From the NCBI GenBank assembly GCA_021151685.1, contig JAGKWS010000107.1:1-20940 (forward strand): a stretch of DNA of 20,940 bases, written 5' to 3'. The notes under the pieces were generated by a model. That model saw nothing but the letters and a program-made list of their open reading frames with translations. It had not been told where the DNA came from and did no database searches. Position numbers and translations under genes: made by a program. Source of the DNA: Chitinophagaceae bacterium. GTDB taxonomy: Bacteria > Bacteroidota > Bacteroidia > Chitinophagales > Chitinophagaceae. Each line of letters begins with the position of its first letter. The stretch's first letter is position 1. Shown one piece after another: positions 13,585 to 20,940 of this stretch.

Positions 13585-14685
13585 ATGCAACCGGGAAATC
13601 TTGTTATTATCCTGTTTGCTGCAATGGCAATGTCTTGCAGTAACAAAAAAAACACCAAAGAAACTGCTGTCATCAATGTATCGACAGTCGCAATACAAAA
13701 AAAAGACCTCAATCTGGATGACATCTACGTGGCCGACATACAGGCAGTACGCAATGTAGAAATACGTAGCAGCGTGCAGGGCTATGTCGAAACAATATAC
13801 GTAGATGAAGGACAACACGTAAAGGAAGGGCAACTACTCTTTAAACTACGCGACAACGAATACCGCAACGAGGTACTGAAAGCACAGGCACAGCTCAATG
13901 TAGCAAGGGCCGATAAGCTACAGGCCGAGGTAGAATTGGAGCGGGTAAAGGGGCTTGTAGACAAAAAAATTGTTGCCCCTACCGAGCAGGCATTGGCAAC
14001 ATCCAAGGTGAAAGTAGCCAACAGCCGGGTAGAAGAAGCCTTGTCAAATCTCGAAATAGCCAACCACCGCCTGTCATACACCAGCATCCGAGCCCCGTTC
14101 GATGGATTTATAGACCGCATACCGCTCAAGAAGGGAAGCCTTGCAAGCGAGGGCACGCTTATATCTTCTATTTCCGACATCAATTCAGTATATGCCTATT
14201 TTAACATATCAGAAAATGAATATCTGAAATACCGCAGAATGCTGGCTACCGATACTGCCACCAGTCAAGAGATAGCAAGCCTCATACTCAGCGATGGCAA
14301 AGAATACGACCATAAAGGCAAAATAGAAACAGTTACCAGCGAGTTTGAAGAAAATACGGGCTCTATAGCCATCAGAGCCCGTTTCCCCAACCCGGCACAC
14401 CTGCTGCGGCACCATGCCACCGGCAAAATAAAGCTGAGCGACCACCATACCGGTGCCTTGCTGGTACCACAGCGGTCCACCTTCGAGATTCAGGACAAAA
14501 CCTATGTGTTTGTGGTAGACAAAAACAATGTGGTACACATGCGTCATTTTACACCCGCTGGCCGCACCGACCACAACTATATTGTAGGCTCCGGCCTTAG
14601 CGAGGGCGAAGTGATAGCATGGGAAGGTATTCAGTTCCTGAAAGAAGGAATGAAGGTGAACCCGCAACAGCGCAAGGCAGAATAG
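13585..14685 (+). CDS. RND efflux periplasmic adaptor (lipoprotein)
   Basis: A membrane-fusion protein of the AcrA/HlyD type, 366 residues from the ATG at 13585. That start gives a lipoprotein signal ending AMAMSC with Cys18 as the lipidation site; the in-frame start at 13414 would bury the signal and is rejected. Lipoyl halves are at about 58-90 (VQGYVETIYVDEGQHVKEGQ) and 163-195 (IRAPFDGFIDRIPLKKGSL), flanking a coiled-coil hairpin at about 92-162. The beta-barrel and membrane-proximal domains follow. It bridges the pump and outer-membrane channel encoded next. No Shine-Dalgarno sequence is seen, as usual in the phylum. Confidence 0.9.
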   Translation: MQPGNLVIILFAAMAMSCSNKKNTKETAVINVSTVAIQKKDLNLDDIYVADIQAVRNVEIRSSVQGYVETIYVDEGQHVKEGQLLFKLRDNEYRNEVLKAQAQLNVARADKLQAEVELERVKGLVDKKIVAPTEQALATSKVKVANSRVEEALSNLEIANHRLSYTSIRAPFDGFIDRIPLKKGSLASEGTLISSISDINSVYAYFNISENEYLKYRRMLATDTATSQEIASLILSDGKEYDHKGKIETVTSEFEENTGSIAIRARFPNPAHLLRHHATGKIKLSDHHTGALLVPQRSTFEIQDKTYVFVVDKNNVVHMRHFTPAGRTDHNYIVGSGLSEGEVIAWEGIQFLKEGMKVNPQQRKAE

Positions 14686-14765
14686 ATATTTTTTACGAAA
14701 TGGAGTGTGTCTGCGGTACATAGTGTGCCGTAGTGGCTGTATTTCGGGCTTTCCAAAAAACTTTC

Positions 14766-17700
14766 ATGTTTCAGATATTCATAAAGCGGCCCGTGTTGTC
14801 GCTGGTTATTTCATTAATTATAGTGTTGCTGGGTGTGTTGGCCTTGTTCCGCCTGCCGGTAACTCAATTCCCCGACATCGTTCCCCCCTGCGTAACGGTA
14901 ACGGCCAACTATACAGGTGCCAATGCCGAGGTGTGTGCCAATGCCGTGGCCATACCGCTGGAGCGTGCCATAAATGGTGTGCCCGGTATGACCTACATGT
15001 CTACCGTAACCAGTAATAATGGTACTACCATCATACAGGTATACTTCAAGGTAGGCACCGACCCCGATATTGCTGCCGTAAACGTGCAAAACCGTATCAC
15101 CACCATACTCGACGAGCTGCCCGAAGAAGTAATAAAGGCAGGCGTAACCACCGAGAAAGAAGTGAACAGCATGTTGATGTACCTGAACATAGTGAGTTCA
15201 GATACTTCGCTCGATGAAAAATTTATATACAATTTTGCCGACATCAACATACTCAAAGAGCTGAAACGCATAGACGGTGTGGGGTTTGCCGACATCATGG
15301 GCGTACAAGACTACAGTATGCGTGTGTGGCTAAAGCCCGATAAATTACTGGCCTACAACCTGGGCACCGACGAAGTGGTCGAGGCCATACGCGCACAAAA
15401 TGTAGAAGCTGCACCCGGCAAAACCGGCGAGAGCTCGGGCAGGCACCCACAATCACTTCAGTATGTGCTGAAGTATAGCGGTAAATTCTCTCGTGCCAGC
15501 CAATATGGTGATATAGTGATAAGGGCCAACAACGACGGCTCTTTCCTTCGGTTGAAGGATATTGCAGAAATTGAATTTGGCTCCGAAGACTACTCCATGT
15601 CCTCTGGTACCGATGGCAGCCCATCAGCATCCATCATGCTCAAGCAGCGGCCGGGCTCAAATGCACGCGAGGTAATTGCCAACATCAAAACCCGCATGGC
15701 AGAGCTAAAGGAGAGTAGTTTCCCATCGGGTATGACGTACAAAATTAGTTACGACGTTTCGCGGTTTCTCGATGCATCCATACACGAGGTGCAACGCACC
15801 TTGATAGAGGCTTTTATACTGGTATTTATCATTGTATTTCTCTTCCTTCAAGACTTCAGATCGGTACTCATACCCGCATTGGCCGTGCCCGTGGCATTGA
15901 TAGGGGCGTTGTTCTTTATGCAGGCAGTAGGTTTCTCGCTCAACCTGATGACTTTGTTTGCATTGGTACTATCTATAGGAATTGTGGTAGATGATGCGAT
16001 AGTGGTGGTAGAGGCCGTACACGAAAAGATGACCCGGTATCATTTATCGGCAATGGATGCCACCCTGCAATCTATGAAGGAGATAAGTGGTGCCATCATT
16101 GCCATAACGCTGGTCATGTCGGCAGTGTTTTTGCCGGTAGCATTTATGGAAGGGCCCGTGGGCATTTTTTATAAACAGTTCTCCATCACACTGGCTATCG
16201 CCATCATTATATCTGGTGTAAACGCACTCACGCTTACACCCGCATTGTGCGCCATCATTCTGAAACCCGGACATGGCGAACAAAAGGGGCCGCTTGGGGC
16301 ATTTTTCAAGTCGTTCAACCGGGGGTACGACCGGCTCACTAACAAATATCGCTGGTTGCTGGGGCGCATTACGGGCCGCAGAATGGCGATAATGGGGGTG
16401 CTGGTTGCCTTTATGGCAGCTACATGGGGGCTGGCCAGCCGCTTGCCAACTGGCTTTATACCTACCGAAGATCAGGGTATGATATATGTAAATGTAACTA
16501 CCCCCGCCGGTGCTACGCTGGAGCGTACAGAGGCTGTACTGAACAAAATACAGAAGGTGGCAGATAGCATTGATGCGGTAGAGTCCGTATCTACACTGGC
16601 AGGCTACAGCCTGATGACGGAAGTGGCAGGAGCATCGTATGGTATGGCGATGATAAACCTGAAACCATGGAATGATCGCAAACCGGTAGAAGAAATAATA
16701 GCCGAACTGACCCGAAAATGCAGTAATGCCGGCGATGCCAGCATACAGTTTTTTGCACCACCCACGGTGCCGGGCTTTGGTAATGCCAGTGGTTTCGAGA
16801 TGCGACTGCTAAACCGTAATGGAGGCGACGACCTGAAACAAACAGCAGAGGTTACCAACAAGTTTCTGGACGAACTGAATAAAACACCGGGTATTGTAAA
16901 TGCAGTAACCGGCTTTAACCCTTACTTCCCACAGTACATGATTGTTATAGATCAGGAGATGGCTGCCAAGAAAGGGGTTACCATCAGTGCCGCTATGACT
17001 ACACTGAAAACAATGTTGGGAAGCTATTACACTACCAACTTTATACGGTTTGGGCAAATGTACAGGGTTATGTTACAGGCCGGCCCTCAATACCGCAAAA
17101 AGCCCGAAGATGTGATGGACTTGTTTGTAAAAAACAAAATGGGCGAAATGGTGCCACTATCGGCGTTTATGAAGATGGAACGGGTGTATGGACCAGAGCA
17201 ACTGACGCGATACAATATGTACGTATCGGCTATGATAAACGGAGACGCAGCACCGGGCTATAGTAGCGGCGAGGTGATAGATAAAATTGCCGCTATTGCC
17301 AAAGAAAAGTTGCCACGCGGCTACAGTATAGAGTGGTCTGGCATGACGCGCGAGCAGGTGAAATCGGGCGATCAGGTACTCTTCATTTTTGCTATTTGCC
17401 TATTGTTTGTGTACCTGCTGCTTTCGGCTCAGTACGAGAGCTTTATTCTGCCGCTATCGGTAATACTATCGTTGCCGGTGGGCATTTTCGGGTCCTACCT
17501 GCTACTCATGCTTACAGGGCTGGAGAGCAACATTTATGCACAGGTGGCATTGGTAATGCTCATAGGCTTGCTGGGCAAAAATGCCATACTGATTGTAGAG
17601 TATGCCGAGCTGATGCGCAGCAAAGGTCATTCGGTCTATCAGGCAGCTATGGAGGGGGCCATTATGCGTTTGCGGCCCATTCTCATGACCTCGTTTGCCT

Positions 17701-17924
17701 TTGTAGCAGGGCTGATACCGCTATGCATTGCCTCTGGTGCAGGGGCCGCCGGCAACCGGTCTATAGGTACCGCAGCAGCGGGGGGTATGATAACGGGTAC
17801 GGTTTTCGGGGTCATTATTATACCCGGCCTGTACTACATTTTTGCCACCATAGATGCCAAATTACGCAGGAAAAACAATTCACAAACGGAAAAAAAGGAA
17901 ATGACTGATGCGCAACACCATTAA
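14766..17924 (+). CDS. RND multidrug efflux pump (HAE1/AcrB type)
   Basis: A 1052-residue inner-membrane transporter of typical AcrB length. The start at ATG 14766 (MFQIFIKRPVLSL) matches the canonical family N-terminus; an in-frame ATG 33 bases upstream is not needed. The proton relay is complete: Asp409-Asp410 in GIVVDDAIVVVE (TM4) and Lys938 in LLGKNAILIVE (TM10). Two large periplasmic loops lie at about 30-345 and 560-870. The pump exchanges protons for amphiphilic substrates and expels them through the partner channel. Substrates cannot be predicted. It lies 80 bases after the adaptor and its end overlaps the channel gene by 17 bases, so the three form one operon. Confidence 0.95.
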   Translation: MFQIFIKRPVLSLVISLIIVLLGVLALFRLPVTQFPDIVPPCVTVTANYTGANAEVCANAVAIPLERAINGVPGMTYMSTVTSNNGTTIIQVYFKVGTDPDIAAVNVQNRITTILDELPEEVIKAGVTTEKEVNSMLMYLNIVSSDTSLDEKFIYNFADINILKELKRIDGVGFADIMGVQDYSMRVWLKPDKLLAYNLGTDEVVEAIRAQNVEAAPGKTGESSGRHPQSLQYVLKYSGKFSRASQYGDIVIRANNDGSFLRLKDIAEIEFGSEDYSMSSGTDGSPSASIMLKQRPGSNAREVIANIKTRMAELKESSFPSGMTYKISYDVSRFLDASIHEVQRTLIEAFILVFIIVFLFLQDFRSVLIPALAVPVALIGALFFMQAVGFSLNLMTLFALVLSIGIVVDDAIVVVEAVHEKMTRYHLSAMDATLQSMKEISGAIIAITLVMSAVFLPVAFMEGPVGIFYKQFSITLAIAIIISGVNALTLTPALCAIILKPGHGEQKGPLGAFFKSFNRGYDRLTNKYRWLLGRITGRRMAIMGVLVAFMAATWGLASRLPTGFIPTEDQGMIYVNVTTPAGATLERTEAVLNKIQKVADSIDAVESVSTLAGYSLMTEVAGASYGMAMINLKPWNDRKPVEEIIAELTRKCSNAGDASIQFFAPPTVPGFGNASGFEMRLLNRNGGDDLKQTAEVTNKFLDELNKTPGIVNAVTGFNPYFPQYMIVIDQEMAAKKGVTISAAMTTLKTMLGSYYTTNFIRFGQMYRVMLQAGPQYRKKPEDVMDLFVKNKMGEMVPLSAFMKMERVYGPEQLTRYNMYVSAMINGDAAPGYSSGEVIDKIAAIAKEKLPRGYSIEWSGMTREQVKSGDQVLFIFAICLLFVYLLLSAQYESFILPLSVILSLPVGIFGSYLLLMLTGLESNIYAQVALVMLIGLLGKNAILIVEYAELMRSKGHSVYQAAMEGAIMRLRPILMTSFAFVAGLIPLCIASGAGAAGNRSIGTAAAGGMITGTVFGVIIIPGLYYIFATIDAKLRRKNNSQTEKKEMTDAQHH

Positions 17925-19347
17925 AATATCCGGAAAGGCTACTATAATAGGTTTACTCACAACCGTGGTGTGGGCGAGTGGTTGTATAACACCTGCCGAA
18001 ACGAAGACCACCGAAGGAGTAAATGTACCCACACGCTACAATAGTAGTACCGATACAACCTTCTCGCTACCCGGCTTGCAGCAGTATTTTGCCGACAAAT
18101 GGTTGCAAGAACTGGTAAACAGAGCTATGACCCATAACTACGACCTGCTGGCAGCTACCCAGCGTACCGAGGCCGCCCGGGCTACCCTGCTGGGGGCACG
18201 GGCACCACTGGCACCGGCATTGGGCATCAATACCTTTGCATCCAACATCAAGTATGGCCGACATACAATGGATGGTGCCGGCAATGCCACCACACCCGAG
18301 GTGCCATCGCCCATAGTACCCAGCTACATGCTGGGCGTAAGTGCCGGCTGGGAGGTAGACCTCTGGGGCAAGCTAAGGAACCGAAAAAAGGCAGCACAAA
18401 TGCGCTTTTGGGGAACACAGATGGGCAAGCACCTGCTGGAAACCACCGTAATGACCGATGTAGCCAACGCCTACTACGACCTGATAGCAGCCGATGAAGA
18501 ACTGAAAATAGTACAACGCAACGTGCAACTGCAAGAAACTGCGCTGGACATGGTGCGCCACCAAAAAGAGGCCGGCCGGGCCAATGAGCTGGCGGTAAAA
18601 CAGTTTGCCGCACAACTCATGCGCACGCAAGCCATGGAGTTTGCAGCACGGCAACGCATAAAAGCAACCGAAAACTACCTGCTGACGGTAACCGGGCAAT
18701 GGACCGACTCCGTGGGGCGCGACACCACCATATTTGCCCCCGTAACGCACAGCATGGTAAAACAGGGCGTACCCGCCCAATTGCTGACAAACCGGCCCGA
18801 CATTATGCGGGCCGAGCTGGACCTGAAGGCCACCGGTGCCGATGTAGCTGCCGCAAAAGCAGCGTTTTTGCCATCGCTTACTATCAATGCCAATGTAGGG
18901 TACAATACCTATCACCCCGAGCTCATGTTCAACCCCGTATCGGCAACAGCCGGGCTGCTGGGCACACTGGCCGGGCCATTGCTCAACCGTAAAAGCATTA
19001 AGGCAGCCTACGGACAGGCTAAGGCCGAAAACAAAGAAGCGTGGTATCGCTACGGCCAGCAGGTGCTTACGGCCTGCAACGAAGTACGCACCCGCATGAG
19101 CGATATAGGCAACGTAGAAAAAGAATACCGCCTGCAAGAGCAAAGCACCGCCCAGCTAAGGCAGGCAATTGTCATATCGAAAGACCTGTACAAAGCGGGC
19201 TACGCCAACTATCTGGAGGTGGTAACCGCCCAGCAGAATGTACTGGATGCCGAACTGCGACTGATAGAAACACGCAAACGCCTGCATCTGGCCCACATCA
19301 ACCTCTACAGGGCACTGGGTGGCGGATGGACGCGCAACGGACAATAA
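17908..19347 (+). CDS. Outer-membrane efflux channel (TolC/NodT family)
   Basis: A 479-residue lipoprotein channel. The signal peptide ends WASGC with Cys26 as the lipid anchor. The two homologous halves of the outer-membrane factor family follow, recognised by WLQELVNRAMTHNYDLLAATQR, VSAGWEVDLWGKLRN, LLTNRPDIMRAELDL (about 292-306), AAFLPSLTINANVGY and YLEVVTAQQNVLDAELRLI. NodT-like members trimerise and complete RND pumps. Its start lies inside the pump gene (17-base overlap in another frame), indicating translational coupling. A strong terminator follows the stop. Confidence 0.93.
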   Translation: MRNTIKISGKATIIGLLTTVVWASGCITPAETKTTEGVNVPTRYNSSTDTTFSLPGLQQYFADKWLQELVNRAMTHNYDLLAATQRTEAARATLLGARAPLAPALGINTFASNIKYGRHTMDGAGNATTPEVPSPIVPSYMLGVSAGWEVDLWGKLRNRKKAAQMRFWGTQMGKHLLETTVMTDVANAYYDLIAADEELKIVQRNVQLQETALDMVRHQKEAGRANELAVKQFAAQLMRTQAMEFAARQRIKATENYLLTVTGQWTDSVGRDTTIFAPVTHSMVKQGVPAQLLTNRPDIMRAELDLKATGADVAAAKAAFLPSLTINANVGYNTYHPELMFNPVSATAGLLGTLAGPLLNRKSIKAAYGQAKAENKEAWYRYGQQVLTACNEVRTRMSDIGNVEKEYRLQEQSTAQLRQAIVISKDLYKAGYANYLEVVTAQQNVLDAELRLIETRKRLHLAHINLYRALGGGWTRNGQ

Positions 19348-19375
19348 AACAAGTGGTGATTTGTGGATGAGGATG

Positions 19376-19410
19376 CCAGCCGGAGGTGTAATGCTTTCGG
19401 CTGGTTTTTT
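19376..19410 (+). terminator. Rho-independent terminator of the efflux operon
   Basis: Seven-base arms CCAGCCG (19376-19382) and CGGCTGG (19398-19404) are followed immediately by six T residues, 28 bases after the channel stop codon. There is no T-run on the minus side, so it serves the efflux operon rather than the converging gene. Confidence 0.85.
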
Positions 19411-19424
19411 GTAGTGATTGGATT

Positions 19425-20940
19425 TTATTTTTCTACCCATATTTTTTGCACATTGGTCGTCCCGTCACAATAGATAATGCGGAAAATATACAGGCCGCTT
19501 TCCAAAGATGAGATATTGACCGTATGATTATTATTGTTTTCAAGATAAAAACACCTGCCAGAAAGATTGTATGCCGAAATGGAGGTGATATATCTTGTGC
19601 CAGAACTATTTATGAATATCTGTTCGGTCGCCGGGTTAGGATAAAATATCAGTTTTGTATCATCATCAATGTTTTGAATCGAAGAAACATTTGATAAGAG
19701 TCTAATGAGCATTGGATCGCTATAAGATGATCCACTTGATTTAACAGACTGACCACTAATGATAACCCTACCATCTACCTGCGCAGTGATAGCACTTCCA
19801 TAGTCGGTCCAATCGCGTATTGAAACAATAATTTTTCCAAAATTTCCAAAAGTATTATTTATTAAACCATCATTATCAAGGCATACAACTACAACATCTC
19901 GCTTGTCCGATATATCTATACTTGACCCACACAACAATATTTTACCATCATTTGTAAGAAACATATCAGCACATGCATCATCTCTGTCGTAAAAATCTAC
20001 ATTCACTATTCCTCCGCTACCAAATGATCCATCCAGCGAGCCATCCGTATTATATCTTATAACTGTAAGATCACTTCCTGTAGTGCTAAATGTGCCTGAG
20101 CCGGCAAGCAAGATCCGGCCATCGGTTTGAATTTCTAATGCCCTGCCAAAATTACTTCTCGCCTCACCGGCGATAGTGTATACAATACCTGTGTGACCAA
20201 AAGAGGTATCAAGTGTACCATTGGGCAAATAGCGTACGGCCATCAGTGCATAATCGTGAGATGCTGTTGCGTGGCCACCTGCCACTATCTTGCCATCCGG
20301 CCCAATAGCTACCGCATTAGCCCTGCCATAAGGCCCAACTACCAAACCATTGGTGCCAAAAGAACTATCGGGAGAACCATCGGCATGCAAACGTGCAAGC
20401 CCCATATTATCTGGTGCGGTTCGGCCCGCTATTACGATTTTGCCGTCTGCCTGTAAAGCAAGAGACTGCCCCCAGTCATTTGTGAATGGCCCAAAATCTG
20501 TAGACACTGTGCCTCCCGTACCAAATGTAGCATCTGCAGTACCATCGGTATTCAGGCGTACAGTTAGAAACCGCTGGCCATCTCCGGGGAACGGAATATA
20601 TCCTTCGGCCAATATCTTTCCATCAGGCTGTAGTACAATGTCATATAAAACAGTACTGGAAACGGCATGTTGAAAAAAACCATTAATGCCAAAGGAAGTG
20701 TCTGGTGTTCCATTTTCATTAAAACGAGCTACAACTGCCTTGCCTGCCATAATGCCTGCCACAAGTATTTTACCATTTGTTTGTATCGTTGTGGCGTTGA
20801 AACTGCCAATAGAGGTAATCCCCAATGGCACAATAGTTTTACCCCCCACCCCAAAAGTGGGGTCGAAGAAAGATGCTTGTGCATGGCTGTGGGTGGCTAT
20901 GCCGTAGTGGCACAATAAAAGAAGCGTGGCGAGTAGTGTT
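19425..20940 (-). CDS. Delta-60 repeat protein with T9SS sorting tail, 5' partial
   Basis: A secreted repeat protein whose gene runs off the window edge. The frame remains open to the edge: upstream of a TTG at 20915 it reads TLLATLLLLCHYGIATHSHAQA, the end of a signal peptide, so the TTG is not the start. Counting from that TTG, seven delta-60 (DUF5122) repeats follow, each with a DGKI/DGRI-type motif (near 48, 99, 158, 208, 266, 324 and 382) and a DxSFGxxG turn, spaced 50-59 residues apart. Seven units suggest a seven-bladed beta-propeller. Residues 421-496 form a type A T9SS sorting domain (FYPNPATEQIFI to KIWVEK), so it is exported across the outer membrane and probably surface-attached or released. 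Confidence 0.9.
   Translation of the reverse strand, partial: TLLATLLLLCHYGIATHSHAQASFFDPTFGVGGKTIVPLGITSIGSFNATTIQTNGKILVAGIMAGKAVVARFNENGTPDTSFGINGFFQHAVSSTVLYDIVLQPDGKILAEGYIPFPGDGQRFLTVRLNTDGTADATFGTGGTVSTDFGPFTNDWGQSLALQADGKIVIAGRTAPDNMGLARLHADGSPDSSFGTNGLVVGPYGRANAVAIGPDGKIVAGGHATASHDYALMAVRYLPNGTLDTSFGHTGIVYTIAGEARSNFGRALEIQTDGRILLAGSGTFSTTGSDLTVIRYNTDGSLDGSFGSGGIVNVDFYDRDDACADMFLTNDGKILLCGSSIDISDKRDVVVVCLDNDGLINNTFGNFGKIIVSIRDWTDYGSAITAQVDGRVIISGQSVKSSGSSYSDPMLIRLLSNVSSIQNIDDDTKLIFYPNPATEQIFINSSGTRYITSISAYNLSGRCFYLENNNNHTVNISSLESGLYIFRIIYCDGTTNVQKIWVEK

Noticed and set aside
18373..19143. 256-codon minus-strand open frame
   Set aside because: A shadow of the TolC-like channel gene; translation is Gly/Cys/Tyr-rich with no domain.

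Overview
The window reads as chromosomal DNA of a Bacteroidota bacterium, most likely in or near the Chitinophagaceae. Evidence: TAnnTTTG-type -7 promoter boxes, start codons without Shine-Dalgarno sequences, a C-terminal type IX secretion (T9SS) sorting domain, a futalosine-pathway menaquinone enzyme, the long Bacteroidota form of amidophosphoribosyltransferase, and lipoprotein adaptor and outer-membrane efflux subunits. There are no rRNA or tRNA genes, no CRISPR array and no intact transposase gene. Genus placement is inference only.

Layout. 1-316 is an AT-rich, gene-free leader ending in a promoter. 317-1900 (+) is a tight mqnE-aroQ pair (aminofutalosine synthase and type II dehydroquinase), joining the shikimate pathway to menaquinone synthesis. 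1901-2183 is a convergent gap with a hairpin-rich repeat-like stretch. 2184-6084 (-) is a likely transcription unit read in the order long amidophosphoribosyltransferase, RmlD-like reductase, Tat-exported glycosylasparaginase. 6210-6824 (-) is an exported thioredoxin-like protein with its own strong terminator. 6825-7352 is a divergent, mostly non-coding gap. 7353-9151 (+) is an AraC-type regulator that appears to have lost part of its DNA-binding domain, followed by a Tet(X)-like FAD monooxygenase.

The most interesting part is 9151-19347. A four-gene minus-strand operon (thiolase, two DinB-superfamily proteins, hotdog thioesterase; two ATGA overlaps) lies downstream of a TetR regulator. An identical 20-bp palindrome sits just upstream of both the TetR gene and the thiolase, so TetR probably represses itself and the acyl-CoA/DinB operon. 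Downstream on the + strand is a tripartite RND efflux system (lipoprotein adaptor, inner-membrane pump, outer-membrane channel) closed by a clear terminator. The regulator-proximal operator lies between tetR and this pump, so the whole block may be one inducible detoxification and export module; joint control of the pump is inference. Two unrelated long fold-back elements of about 160 bp each directly abut a stop codon: one separates the monooxygenase from the thioesterase, the other separates tetR from the thiolase promoter.

The window ends in a minus-strand delta-60-repeat protein with seven repeats and a T9SS tail. Its 5' end is cut by the window edge.
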